From NCBI RefSeq assembly GCF_000576305.1, contig NZ_BAVZ01000001.1, positions 62,001 through 126,000 of the forward strand: DNA of 64,000 nt. Reading direction: 5' to 3'. The notes under the pieces were generated by a model, which made no database searches, was not told the origin of the DNA, and saw nothing but the letters and a program-made list of their open reading frames with translations. Origin of the DNA: Paenibacillus pini JCM 16418. GTDB lineage: Bacteria > Bacillota > Bacilli > Paenibacillales > Paenibacillaceae. How positions within the stretch are numbered: position 1 is the first letter of the stretch; each line of letters starts with the position of its first letter. This document shows positions 25,239-34,831 of this stretch, one piece after another. Both the position numbers and the translations under genes were made by a program.

Positions 25239-25751
25239 ATCAGTAAGGAACATATGATTAATGACGAAATTCGGGCTAAAGAGGTTCGTTTAGTTGGTGC
25301 AGAAGGTGAGCAAATTGGTATCACACCAATTCGTGAGGCTCTGCAAATGGCAATAGATCTTAATCTTGATTTAGTTAATGTAGCACCACAGGCAAAACCG
25401 CCGGTATGTCGCATTATGGATTATGGTAAATTCCGCTACGAACAACAAAAGAAAGACAAAGAAGCCCGGAAGAACCAGAAAATCGTTGATATTAAAGAAG
25501 TATGGTTCCGAGCGAACATCGACGAGCATGATTACCAGACTAAGCTTCGCAATGTCGTCAAGTTTTTGAAAGAAGGCGACAAGGTTAAATGTTCCGTTCG
25601 TTTCCGTGGCCGTGAAATTGCACATGCAAGCATCGGTCAAAAGATTCTGGAGCGTGTGAAGGAAGAAGTTGCTGAGCACTCCAGTATCGAGCGTTTTCCA
25701 AAACTGGAAGGACGCAGTATGATAATGATTTTGGCTCCAAAAGCCCAATGA
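25239..25751 (+). CDS. infC: Translation initiation factor IF-3
   Basis: The 170-residue protein is a complete IF-3: N-domain (IRAKEVRLVGAEGEQIGITPIREAL), linker helix, and C-domain (KEVWFRANIDEHDYQTKLRNVVKFLKEGDKVKCSVRFRGREI). It binds the 30S subunit and checks initiator tRNA and start codons. The start is most likely ATC at 25239: GGAGGT sits eight bases before it and the translation ISKEHMINDEIR aligns with the B. subtilis N-terminus ISKDFIINEQIR, which starts at ATT. The ATG at 25254 lacks a good site. A rare start codon fits the known autoregulation of infC by IF-3. Confidence 0.93.
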   Translation: MSKEHMINDEIRAKEVRLVGAEGEQIGITPIREALQMAIDLNLDLVNVAPQAKPPVCRIMDYGKFRYEQQKKDKEARKNQKIVDIKEVWFRANIDEHDYQTKLRNVVKFLKEGDKVKCSVRFRGREIAHASIGQKILERVKEEVAEHSSIERFPKLEGRSMIMILAPKAQ

Positions 25752-25769
25752 ACCTGAGGAGGAAGTACA

Positions 25770-25970
25770 ATGCCTAAAATGAAAACACATAGCAGCCTTA
25801 AAGGCCGCTTCAAAATTACCGGAACTGGTAAAGTAATGCGTTATAAAGCTTACAAAAACCATTTGCTTTCACACAAGTCCAAACGTGCTAAGCGCGTATT
25901 GTCTGGTAATCCGGAGATGGCACCAGGGGACGTAAAACGCTTGAAACAAGGCTTAGCTAACTTGAAATAG
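25770..25970 (+). CDS. rpmI: 50S ribosomal protein L35
   Basis: The 66-residue basic protein starts [27 protein letters not shown] and ends LKQGLANLK, diagnostic of bL35. It follows infC by 18 bases with GAGGAGG upstream, in the universal infC-rpmI-rplT order, and shares the L20-controlled transcript. Confidence 0.97.
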   Translation: MPKMKTHSSLKGRFKITGTGKVMRYKAYKNHLLSHKSKRAKRVLSGNPEMAPGDVKRLKQGLANLK

Positions 25971-26001
25971 TTAACAACACAATTTTGGGAGGTTTATTAT
26001 T

Positions 26002-26361
26002 ATGGCAAGAGTAAAAGGCGGATTCGTTGTTCGTCGTCGACATAAGAAAGTATTGAAACTTGCAAAAGGTTATTTCGGTTCGAAACACCGCATTTTTAAA
26101 ACAGCTAATGAGCAAGTAATGAAATCATTGGTATATGCATACCGTGACCGTCGTAACACGAAACGTAACTTCCGCAGATTGTGGATTGTTCGTATTAACG
26201 CTGCAGCTCGTTTGAATGGCTTGTCTTACAACAAAATGATGCACGGCTTGAAATTGGCTGGTGTAGACATCAACCGTAAGATGCTTGCTGATCTAGCTGT
26301 TAATGATATTAACGCATTTAACTCTATCGCAACTGTTGCGAAAGAGAAAATTAATGCTTAA
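26002..26361 (+). CDS. rplT: 50S ribosomal protein L20
   Basis: The 119-residue protein has the typical bL20 sequence: [43 protein letters not shown], with long basic N-terminal helix and a globular C-terminal domain ([28 protein letters not shown]). It is an early assembly protein of the 50S subunit and, in Bacillales, the repressor of this operon through the leader. GGGAGG precedes the ATG. A strong terminator follows. Confidence 0.97.
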   Translation: MARVKGGFVVRRRHKKVLKLAKGYFGSKHRIFKTANEQVMKSLVYAYRDRRNTKRNFRRLWIVRINAAARLNGLSYNKMMHGLKLAGVDINRKMLADLAVNDINAFNSIATVAKEKINA

Positions 26362-26386
26362 TTAATTTCATCTATTATACACATTT

Positions 26387-26416
26387 AAAAAACCGCCCTA
26401 ACCCGGCGGTTTTTTT
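26387..26416 (+). terminator. Terminator of the infC operon
   Basis: AAAAAACCGCC pairs with GGCGGTTTTTT. Confidence 0.93.
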
Positions 26417-26788
26417 GAGGGAAAGAATGATGAAGTTATCATGAATTAGTGATACACACGCATATATTGCATAATAATGGAATTATTTTGCAATAATATG
26501 AATATAAGAAGAATGTTTACGTGAAGAATGTGACAATAAACATAACATGGTAATAACAACTTATGTCAACTGTCTTTGGATAAAGCGCTTTCTTTGTTGT
26601 TTTGAAAGTTTTTGTGTTTTCAGTGGAATTCCTCTGGATTTTGACGAGGGTAGAATGTATAATCTGTTCAGTGGAGTGTCCAACATCTAGATGAGCTTCA
26701 GAATTGCAATTAATTGACCATAGATCAATTGCTAAAGAGTCTTGTTTAGATGAAAGGATATAATTCATCCGTAGGGGGACAAAAGATA
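26417..26788. other. Intergenic region before the nucleoside-import operon
   Basis: The 372 bases hold no convincing reading frame. An inverted repeat AATTGA/TCAATT with a 7-base loop lies around 26710-26730. TATAAT-like boxes occur near 26655. I looked for the purine riboswitch core and did not find it. The promoter of the nupNOPQ-type operon must lie here. Confidence 0.45.
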
Positions 26789-27808
26789 ATGAAAAAGATA
26801 GTAAAGCTTTCACTAGTTACGGTTTTGGCGTTTTCAGTAGTACTAGCTGGTTGTGGTAAGAAAGAAGATACGAATGCATCCGGTGGCGATGTAGCTAAGT
26901 CGAGTGTTAAAGTAGGTCTGGTAACTGACGTAGGTGGAGTTAATGATAAATCATTTAACCAATCGGCATGGGAAGCTTTGGAAGGCCTTCAGAAAAATAA
27001 AGGAATTACTGCTAAATATCTACAAAGTAAATCCAAAGAAGACTATGTTCCAAACTTGAACAAATATGTTAAAGATAAATATGATCTGACTTGGGGTATT
27101 GGTTTTGACCTTGGCGAAGATATAAAAACAGTAGCTAAACAGAATCCGGATGCTAAACTGGCAATCATTGATGCTATTGTAGATGAACCAAATGTTCATT
27201 CCGTTACATTTGCTGAGAACGAAGGAGCATTCTTAGTAGGTGTTGTTGCTGGATCTATGACTAAAACAAACAAAGTTGGTTTTGTTGGTGGCGCTGAAAT
27301 CCCAGTTATCAAACGTTTCGAAGTTGGTTTCAAAGCAGGCGTTCTAGCGGCTAATCCTAAGGCTGAAGTAACAATTAACTATGCAGGTGCTTTCGATAAG
27401 CCAGACCAAGGTAAAGCGTTGGCAGCTAGCTTGTACAATGCCGGAAATGACATTCTTTTCCACGCATCAGGTCAAACGGGTACTGGTGTATTTAACGAAG
27501 CTATCGATCGCAACAAATCCGGTAAAAAAGTATGGGTAATCGGTGTGGATAAAGACCAATCTCTTGAGTTCGGCGACGATGTAACTTTGACTTCAATGGT
27601 TAAAGGCGTATCCACTGCTGTTGATAAAATTACGAATGAAGTAATCGATGGTACATTTAAGGGTGGATCTGAGACTCTTGGATTGAAAGAAAATGGTGTG
27701 GGTCTTGCAGATACTTCTAGCAAAAACGTACCAGAAGATGTTCTTAAAAAAGTTGAGGATTACAAACAAAAAATCATCAGCGGAGAAATTAAAGTTCCGA
27801 CTGAATAA
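26789..27808 (+). CDS. nupN: BMP-family nucleoside-binding lipoprotein of an ABC importer
   Basis: The 339-residue protein has a lipoprotein signal peptide with lipobox VVLAGC (Cys about 22). The mature BMP/PnrA domain follows: KVGLVTDVGGVNDKSFNQSAWEAL, KTNKVGFVGGAEIPVIKRFEVGFKAG and DILFHASGQTGTGVF. Family members bind purine or pyrimidine nucleosides outside the membrane. ATG 26789 was chosen because it begins the signal peptide (MKKIVKLSLVTVLAFSVVLAGC); the frame open from 26750 has no such start. Genes for the ATPase and two permeases follow in the order of B. subtilis nupNOPQ. Confidence 0.9.
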   Translation: MKKIVKLSLVTVLAFSVVLAGCGKKEDTNASGGDVAKSSVKVGLVTDVGGVNDKSFNQSAWEALEGLQKNKGITAKYLQSKSKEDYVPNLNKYVKDKYDLTWGIGFDLGEDIKTVAKQNPDAKLAIIDAIVDEPNVHSVTFAENEGAFLVGVVAGSMTKTNKVGFVGGAEIPVIKRFEVGFKAGVLAANPKAEVTINYAGAFDKPDQGKALAASLYNAGNDILFHASGQTGTGVFNEAIDRNKSGKKVWVIGVDKDQSLEFGDDVTLTSMVKGVSTAVDKITNEVIDGTFKGGSETLGLKENGVGLADTSSKNVPEDVLKKVEDYKQKIISGEIKVPTE

Positions 27809-27927
27809 TAGGTATCCGTTTATTTAAATGGAATAGTTAGAGGTAGCAAACGGCAAGGCTGGTTGATATAACTAGCCTTGTCTTACGTTCTGGCCAGAGG
27901 CCGAAAATATGATATAAGGGTGATCTT

Positions 27928-29462
27928 ATGGATGCAGCAACCCCTGTCGTTGAGTTGAAGCAAATTACGAAGCGATTTCCAGGTATCGTGGCCAACGACT
28001 CTATAAGCTTGAAGCTGCACAAGGGTGAAATACTTGCATTGCTTGGTGAAAATGGTGCAGGTAAATCAACTTTGATGAACATCGTTTTTGGATTATACCA
28101 GCCTGAAGAAGGTAGTATAGAGGTCAAAGGAAAACCTGTTGTGATTGACAGTCCAAACAAAGCGATCGAATTGGGCATTGGAATGGTGCATCAGCACTTT
28201 AAGTTAGTTCAACCTTTTACAGTTACAGAAAATATCATTCTGGGCATGGAGCCTAAGAAAATGGGAGCGCGTATTGATTACAAAACTTCGGTTGCGAAAA
28301 TCAAACAGCTTTCGGACCAATATGGTTTGAAAGTGAATCCCAATGCGAAAATTCATGATATATCTGTAGGGATGCAGCAACGCGTCGAAATTTTGAAGAC
28401 GCTTTATCGTGGCGCAGATATTCTTATTTTTGATGAACCTACGGCTGTGCTGACTCCTCAAGAGATCGGTGAACTTATGGTCATTATGAAACGACTTGTG
28501 GCCGAAGGAAAGTCCATTATTCTGATTACGCATAAGCTTAAAGAAATCATGCAAATTTCTGATACCGTTACCATCATCCGTCGAGGTAAAGTGATTGACA
28601 CACTTAAGACAGCCGAGACGAATCCCAATGAATTGGCAGAAAAAATGGTTGGACGTAGTGTAACTTTCAAAGTGGACAAGCAGGCTTCAGTTCCTAAAGA
28701 AATCGTACTCGATGTGAAAAATCTGGTTTCTAAGAACAAAGAGGGAATCTCAGTTCTGAGTGGTCTTAATTTGCAGGTTAGAGCTGGAGAGATACTGGGT
28801 ATTGCAGGTGTTGATGGAAACGGTCAGAGTGAATTGATTGAGGCAATAACGGGCCTTCGTAAAGTTGATAGTGGAATTATTGAGGTTAGAGGCAAAGATA
28901 CCACCAATAAGAATCCGCGTCATGTTACGGAAAGTGGGGTCTCCCATATTCCAGAAGATAGACATAAACATGGTTGGTATTAGACTTTTCAATGAGCGAG
29001 AATATGGTTCTTGAAACTTATTATAAGGCACCATACAATAAGGGCGGATTTTTGAACAAAAATGCAATCGACAAGCAAGCAGAGCGATTGATTAAGCATT
29101 TTGACGTTCGCACACCGAGTATTGAGACAAAAGCTCGTTCTTTGTCAGGCGGTAACCAACAAAAGGCAATTATAGCCCGGGAAATAGACAAAAATCCAGA
29201 TTTACTGATTGCTGCCCAGCCAACCCGCGGCCTTGACGTAGGGGCAATTGAGTTTGTGCAAAAACAACTGATTGCACAGCGTGATCAAGGGAAAGCAGTT
29301 CTGTTGATTTCTTTTGAACTTGATGAAATTATGAATGTTTCTGACCGTATAGCTGTTATTTATGAAGGACAAATTGTTGGTGAGGTACTCCCTGAAGAGA
29401 CGAATGATCAGGAATTGGGTCTAATGATGGCGGGAAGCAAGCGCACAGGAGGTACAGCATAA
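27928..29462 (+). pseudogene. nupO: Nucleoside ABC importer ATPase (tandem domains), single-base frameshift near 28975
   Basis: Two overlapping frames (27928-28983 and 28974-29462) make up one protein of about 511 residues. The first ATP-binding domain has GENGAGKST, VGMQQRVEIL and ILIFDEPTAVLT. The second has VDGNGQSELIEAI, EDRHKHG, then LSGGNQQKAIIARE. The tandem layout is that of sugar/nucleoside importers. The break lies at CATGGTTGGTATTAGAC: restoring one T would join EDRHKHG to LVLDFSMSENMVL. Since lipoprotein and both permeases are intact, an error in the sequence is more likely than true decay. It energises the importer. Confidence 0.85.
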
Positions 29463-30541
29463 TGAATAAGTTTTTCAAAATATTCTCGTTTAATAGCCTT
29501 GTAGTTCCGCTTGTTGCCATCCTTTTCGGTCTCATTGTAGGTGCCATTATTATGTTGATTGGAGGATATAATCCTCTACTCGCATATAGTTCTTTGTTTA
29601 GCACTGTTTTCGGAAATTTATATGATTTTGGTGAGGCGATTCGTGAAATAACCCCATTGATTATGACAGGACTAGCGGTTGCATTTGCTTTCCGCACGGG
29701 TCTATTCAACATTGGTGCTGAAGGGCAGTACATTATCGGTATGACTGCTGCTTCTGTTGTGGGTATTAAGGTCACGGGTCTTCCTATTGTCGTTCATGCT
29801 GTAGTTGCTATTATAGCTGGAGGAGTCGCAGGGGGACTATGGGCTGGTATTACGGGTTATCTCAAAGCCAAGCGGGGAGTAAACGAAGTTATTATCTCGA
29901 TCATGCTTAACTGGACAGCTCTATATTTCAGTAACTATATCGTGAGAAACTTCTTGCTTATTAAAGGTCAGCAAAGATCTGAGGATATTCAAGATACAGC
30001 TTCCATATCCATTGGCTGGTTATCAACCATGTTCAGTGATGCGCGTATGCACTGGGGAACGTTAATAGCGGTGCTCGCAGCTGTATTCTTTTATATTTTC
30101 ATGTGGAAGAGTAAGCAAGGTTATGAACTTCGTGCAGTTGGGCACAATGGTGACGCAGCGAAGTATGCAGGGATGAATGTGAAGAAAAATATTATAAAAG
30201 CCATGTTTATCAGTGGTGTTTTTGCAGGATTAGGTGGAGCATTCCAAGTACTTGGGGTATTCCACAATCAAGCGTTATTTACGGGATCTCCAGGGGTAGG
30301 TTTTGATGGAATCGCTGTAGCGCTTATTGGTATGAATCATCCATTTGGTATTCTGCTATCAGCTATTTTGTTTGGTACTCTAACTTATGGTTCAGCAGGA
30401 ATGTCCTTTGGTGCAGATGTACCACCGGAAATTATTCGAATTGTTATTGGTTCAATTATATTCTTCATCGCCGCACAAGGAATTGTGCGCTGGGTGCTTA
30501 AGCCTTTTTATCTCAAGCGCAAGAAAGAGAAGGTGTTGTAA
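29462..30541 (+). CDS. nupP: Nucleoside ABC importer permease 1
   Basis: The 359-residue protein has about nine to ten membrane segments and the BPD_transp_2 pattern: TGLAVAFAFRTGLFNIGAEGQYIIGM and EVIISIMLNWTALYFSNYIV, with the cytoplasmic coupling loop ELRAVGHNGDAAKYAGMNVKKNI. It forms half of the transmembrane channel of the nucleoside importer. Its ATG overlaps the stop codon of the ATPase gene by one base and CAGGAGG precedes it, showing translational coupling. The stop is adjacent to the next permease gene. Confidence 0.92.
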   Translation: MNKFFKIFSFNSLVVPLVAILFGLIVGAIIMLIGGYNPLLAYSSLFSTVFGNLYDFGEAIREITPLIMTGLAVAFAFRTGLFNIGAEGQYIIGMTAASVVGIKVTGLPIVVHAVVAIIAGGVAGGLWAGITGYLKAKRGVNEVIISIMLNWTALYFSNYIVRNFLLIKGQQRSEDIQDTASISIGWLSTMFSDARMHWGTLIAVLAAVFFYIFMWKSKQGYELRAVGHNGDAAKYAGMNVKKNIIKAMFISGVFAGLGGAFQVLGVFHNQALFTGSPGVGFDGIAVALIGMNHPFGILLSAILFGTLTYGSAGMSFGADVPPEIIRIVIGSIIFFIAAQGIVRWVLKPFYLKRKKEKVL

Positions 30542-31504
30542 ATGGATTGGATAACAACGATCGGCCAGCTAATTAATACGACGCTGGTATTCTCAACTGC
30601 GCTCATATTTGCAGCCATGGGCGGCATCTTCTCTGAACGTTCTGGTGTTGTAAATATTGGTATTGAAGGTCTTATGACATTTGGTGCTTTTGCAGCTGGA
30701 GTTGCAACCTATTTTGCTGAGCAAGCAGGAATGGGAGCAGCCTCTCCATGGATTGGCATGCTGGCCGCATTAGTTATGGGGATACTCGCATCACTCATAC
30801 ATGCAGTGGCATCCATAACATTTAAAGCAGATCAAGTCATAAGTGGTGTAGTTATTAACTTTCTGGCAACTGGAAGTACGCTTTACATGGTTAAATTGAT
30901 TTTTGACGGTGCTGGAGAGACCACACTACTGAAAGAATCATTTAGCAAATGGGCAATTCCATGGTTATCGGAAATACCAATTATTGGGTTTGGATTGTTT
31001 ACTAACTATCCAACGACCTATGTCGCAATTATATTAGTGTTTGTATCATACTTTGTGCTGTTTAAAACTACATTCGGTTTACGACTGCGTTCGGTGGGCG
31101 AGCATCCGAGTGCTGCAGATACGGTCGGAATTAAAGTAGTTCGCATGCGTTATATCGGTGTTTTGATCAGTGGAGCACTGGCTGCGTTGGGTGGAGCTAC
31201 CATTACTCTAACTACGACAAGCATGTTCTCTCATAATACAATTTCAGGGCAAGGTTTTATCGCTATTGCTGCGATGATCTTTGGTAAATGGAATCCACTT
31301 GGTGCGTTTGGTGCGGCGGTATTCTTCGGATTATCTCAAGCAGTAGGTAACTATTTTCAATTATTTGAATGGTCCAAAAGTATTCCGCAGGAATTTATTT
31401 ACATGCTACCATATGTACTCACGATTATTGTTCTCGTAGCTGCGGTTGGTCGCTCGTCAGCTCCATCAGCACTTGGTGAAGCATATGATCCAAGTAAGCG
31501 TTAA
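30542..31504 (+). CDS. nupQ: Nucleoside ABC importer permease 2
   Basis: The 320-residue membrane protein is the second BPD_transp_2 permease: TALIFAAMGGIFSERSGVVNIGIEGLMTFGAF and the coupling loop LRSVGEHPSAADTVGIKVVRMRYIGVLISG. It starts immediately after the stop of nupP and ends before a strong terminator, closing the nupNOPQ operon. Substrate specificity for nucleosides rather than basic membrane lipoprotein ligands is inferred from the gene set. Confidence 0.92.
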   Translation: MDWITTIGQLINTTLVFSTALIFAAMGGIFSERSGVVNIGIEGLMTFGAFAAGVATYFAEQAGMGAASPWIGMLAALVMGILASLIHAVASITFKADQVISGVVINFLATGSTLYMVKLIFDGAGETTLLKESFSKWAIPWLSEIPIIGFGLFTNYPTTYVAIILVFVSYFVLFKTTFGLRLRSVGEHPSAADTVGIKVVRMRYIGVLISGALAALGGATITLTTTSMFSHNTISGQGFIAIAAMIFGKWNPLGAFGAAVFFGLSQAVGNYFQLFEWSKSIPQEFIYMLPYVLTIIVLVAAVGRSSAPSALGEAYDPSKR

Positions 31505-31523
31505 TTTCATGAATTTGTATTGG

Positions 31524-31559
31524 AAAAAGCAGCATTCCTCTTAGGAATGCTGCTTTTTA
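31524..31559 (+). terminator. Terminator of the nucleoside-import operon
   Basis: AAAAAGCAGCATTCCT pairs perfectly with AGGAATGCTGCTTTTT around a CTT loop. Confidence 0.93.
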
Positions 31560-31656
31560 AATTTCACCCATCTTCCTCTTCTAGCGGGCTATGGAACAAG
31601 CGACCCTTACTCTCAGAGAATAGACTGTCATGAGTACATGTTGGAGGAGGGATAAT

Positions 31657-32037
31657 ATGCATAAAACAGTGACTCGAAAACAGGCTGAGGCATTGGTGGG
31701 ACAACATATCGTCGCTGCGAAGAAAGATGGAAGTGTCGTCACTGGTACACTGGTTCGGATATCCGGTAATCGTTTGATTCTTCAGCGTAGCAAAGGTAAG
31801 AATGTACACACAAAGGCCATTATACCTCTCGTATTATTTGACCTGCTTGCCATTGGAACGGCGCCATTTGCTGGAGGATTTGGATTTGGTGGATTTGGTG
31901 GCGGATATGGTGGGGGTCAACCCCCGAGACCAGGAGGTTTCAATGGTGGTTACGGTGGATATGGTGGAGGATACGGTCCCGGACCTGGATATGGACCTGG
32001 GCCAGGTGGACCTTACCCACCTGGGGGATTCTACTAA
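31657..32037 (+). CDS. Glycine/proline/tyrosine-rich small protein
   Basis: The 126-residue protein has a compact N-terminal domain (about 1-60: KQAEALVGQHIVAAKKDGSVVTGTLVRISGNRLILQRSKGK) that looks like a small Sm/SH3-type beta-barrel. A hydrophobic stretch (IIPLVLFDLLAIGTAPFAGG, about 57-76) follows, then a low-complexity tail of Gly, Tyr and Pro (GGYGGYGGGYGPGPGYGPGPGG). GGAGGAGGG precedes ATG 31657. The tail resembles those of some spore coat or surface proteins. No function can be assigned; it stands alone between two transcription units. Confidence 0.65.
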   Translation: MHKTVTRKQAEALVGQHIVAAKKDGSVVTGTLVRISGNRLILQRSKGKNVHTKAIIPLVLFDLLAIGTAPFAGGFGFGGFGGGYGGGQPPRPGGFNGGYGGYGGGYGPGPGYGPGPGGPYPPGGFY

Positions 32038-32052
32038 ATATTTGTTGTTGAA

Positions 32053-32496
32053 TTAGAAATGTTTTTCTAGTTCGTAGCACTGATTTAGCGCATGATATCT
32101 CAAGTTTGCGTACCCCAACTTTTGATAAAATGATAATCCTTTATTGTTACCAGAATCAACCATGACTTTGGACCGTTTGCACCCACGTGAGGCAGCAAAA
32201 CGCTCTGCTTGAAACATAAGCATGTTACCCCATTTTTTGCGCTGTGCTTCGGGTGCAACGGCCAGCATATCAATATATAGCAGGTCACCATGAAGCATGC
32301 AATGAACAAAGCCTATGGGGTCTTCTTCATAATTTTTTGAAGCAACGAGTGTCACCCCGCTCCTTAATCTTTGAGGCATTTCCTGTCTGATATGATCCAG
32401 TTGGTCATTGCCTAAATGGGACAATGGGACCAACTGGGTTTCAATTAATTTCCTGATAACAGTATCATCTTGTTTAGGTCTGCGATACCTGATCAT
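32053..32496 (-). CDS. GNAT-family N-acetyltransferase
   Basis: The 147-residue protein has the GNAT fold: an N-terminal MIRYRRPKQDDTVIRKLIE, the core strand LLYIDMLAVAPEAQRKKWGNMLMFQAERFA with the acetyl-CoA-binding turn (consensus RxxGxG/A, here QRKKWGN) and the final VDSGNNKGLSFYQKLGYANL. It transfers an acetyl group to an unidentified amine. ATG 32496 follows GGGAGG by nine bases; the frame open to 32553 is non-coding leader. It converges on the Gly-rich gene with only 15 bases between stops. Confidence 0.85.
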   Translation of the reverse strand: MIRYRRPKQDDTVIRKLIETQLVPLSHLGNDQLDHIRQEMPQRLRSGVTLVASKNYEEDPIGFVHCMLHGDLLYIDMLAVAPEAQRKKWGNMLMFQAERFAASRGCKRSKVMVDSGNNKGLSFYQKLGYANLRYHALNQCYELEKHF

Positions 32497-32644
32497 GATG
32501 TCTGTCCTCCCTTCATACATAAGGTTCAAGCAGAGGTGAATGTATGTCATCATATGTTGAAGAGGGAGGGTGATGTTACAGTTACAGACATACTTTAACT
32601 ATTCCAAAATAGGAACCTTCTTAATATTTATTCCAACATGGGTA

Positions 32645-32673
32645 TTGACTATCGTTTGGATGAATCATATAAT
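32645..32673 (+). promoter_or_regulatory. Sigma-A promoter of the ilv-leu operon
   Basis: TTGACT and TATAAT separated by 17 bases, just upstream of the T-box leader. Confidence 0.88.
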
Positions 32674-32709
32674 GTGTCTAAACATTTTAACGAGTTATAC
32701 AATGATCAG

Positions 32710-33040
32710 CTATGAAGAGGACGAAGTTTAAAGGGCCCTTTTGCTCAGAGAGTGGTAGGATATATTGCTGTAACCTCCACCAAAATCCCTTTTATACGAG
32801 CTCACCTCGGAGCTGTTCTCCTGAAAAGCGCTAAAGCTTATTAGGGAGAATCGTAAGAGTCCACGTTACGGACTGAAGGTATGGAAACGGCTGCATTTAT
32901 AATCTGCCGATATACATTTCTGTACCTAATGAGGCTCTAGATTGCGAAATGTAGAGCAAACATGGGTGGTACCACGGAAGCTTAAACCTTTCGTCCCTCA
33001 CACAGAATTATTCTGTGATGACGGATGGAAGGTTTTTTTG
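32710..33040 (+). promoter_or_regulatory. T-box riboswitch of the ilv-leu operon
   Basis: The leader contains the distal Stem I motif AGAGAG (32738-32743 region), the T-box core GGGTGGTACCACGG (32964-32977) and an intrinsic terminator AACCTTTCGTCC/GGATGGAAGGTT with a T run ending near 33039. An uncharged tRNA stabilises the antiterminator. The specifier could not be fixed without folding; a CTC (Leu) triplet at 32801-32803 is the best candidate given the operon and the B. subtilis ilv-leu precedent. Confidence 0.92.
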
Positions 33041-33087
33041 TTATATCAGCTTTGGAAATGGATGTAAATTTGAGAGGGGGATGACTG

Positions 33088-34829
33088 ATGAGTGCGCAAA
33101 TTCCTGAAGTGCGGTCTACAGAACAACTACGTGAGAAATGGATGAAGCCGGAAGTCATTACCGGCTCGGAGATTTTGCTTCGCAGCCTACTACTTGAAGA
33201 TGTTGAATGTGTTTTTGGATATCCTGGGGGAGCAGTACTTTACATTTACGATGCAATGTATGGTTTTGAGGATTTCAAACATCTCTTAACAAGACATGAA
33301 CAAGGAGCCATCCATGCAGCAGATGGATATGCACGTGCAAGTGGTAAAGTTGGCGTCTGCATAGCAACATCAGGACCAGGAGCAACCAATCTGGTGACAG
33401 GTATCGCCACCGCTTATATGGATTCCGTTCCATTGGTTGTTATTACTGGCAACGTGGCCACGACGCTAATCGGAACAGATGCTTTCCAAGAAGCAGATAT
33501 TACAGGAATCACAATGCCGATTACGAAGCATAGCTATCTGGTAAGAGATGTAAAAGATCTTCCGCGGATTATTCATGAGGCATTCCATATTGCTAATTCG
33601 GGCCGTAAAGGACCAGTTCTGATCGATATTCCGAAGGATGTATCGGCAGCGACAACATTGTTTGAACCAGGTAATACCATTAATCTTCGGGGATATAACC
33701 CTTGTAAGGTACCGAATAAATTACAATTAGATAAATTGGCAAACGCGATTAATGAAGCAGAACGTCCTTTCATCCTCGCAGGAGGCGGAGTTATTTATTC
33801 CGGTGCTCATGAAGAGTTACATGAATTCGTTAAGAAAACAGGTATTCCAATTACGACAACGCTTCTTGGACTAGGTGCTTTTCCAAGTGGAGATGACCTT
33901 TGGACAGGGATGCCGGGAATGCATGGTACGTATACATCAAACATGGCCATTCAACAAGCAGACCTACTGATCAACATCGGTGCACGATTTGATGACCGTG
34001 TAACGGGGAACTTGAAGGGATTCGCACCACATGCCAAAATTGTTCACATTGATATTGATCCGGCAGAGATCGGTAAAAATGTACCTACAGATATTCCAAT
34101 CGTTGGCGACGTTAAAACAGTACTTCAAATGATTAATAACGATGTTCAATATGCATCCAAAGCGGATGATTGGAGAGCACAGCTTCTACAGTGGAAAGAA
34201 GAACAGCCTTATAAATATGTTGATTCGGATACAGTACTCAAACCGCAATGGGTAATTGAGCTATTGAATGAAACAACTAAAGGCGAAGCATTGTGACTAC
34301 GGATGTAGGACAGCATCAAATGTGGGCAGCGCAATATTACAAATTTAATCAGCCACGCTCATGGGTCACTTCTGGTGGACTTGGCACAATGGGATTCGGA
34401 TTACCATCAGCAATTGGCGCTCAAATGGCAAATCCAGATCGACTCGTTATTTCAGTTAACGGTGACGGCGGTATGCAGATGTGCTCCCAGGAGTTAGCAG
34501 TATGCGCTATCAATAATATTCCGGTCAAAGTCGTCATCATTAACAATCAGGTACTTGGTATGGTACGTCAGTGGCAGGAGCTCATTTACGAAAACCGTTA
34601 CAGCCACATCGACCTGGAAGGAAGTCCTGATTTTGTCAAACTGGCTGAAGCATATGGAGTGAAGGGTCTACGGGCAACAAACAAAGAAGAAGCGCGACTG
34701 GCATGGCAAGAAGCGCTCGATACTCCGGGACCAGTAGTTGTTGAGTTTGTGGTTAACAAGGGAGAAAATGTATATCCGATGGTTACTCAAGGCTCAACGA
34801 TTGATCAAATGTTGTTAGGGGATGCGTAA
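33088..34829 (+). pseudogene. ilvB: Acetolactate synthase large subunit, single-base frameshift near 34288
   Basis: The first frame (33088-34296) covers the ThDP pyrimidine-binding and central domains: [34 protein letters not shown] and [11 protein letters not shown]. The second (34293-34829) covers the pyrophosphate domain: [15 protein letters not shown] and [15 protein letters not shown]. Together they equal a normal enzyme of about 580 residues. At GAAGCATTGTGACTACG one base is missing; GCAATTGTG would restore [12 protein letters not shown]. The enzyme condenses pyruvate to acetolactate in branched-chain amino acid synthesis. Intact downstream genes and regulation suggest a sequence error. 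Confidence 0.9.
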
Positions 34830-34831
34830 CT

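Noticed and set aside
26600..26760. Purine riboswitch upstream of the nucleoside importer.
   Set aside because: A TATAATC-like stretch is present, but the conserved loop sequences and the three-way junction pattern are missing.
34280..34300. Programmed frameshift or natural split of acetolactate synthase.
   Set aside because: No slippery heptamer or pause structure was seen, and the same one-base loss recurs in unrelated genes.
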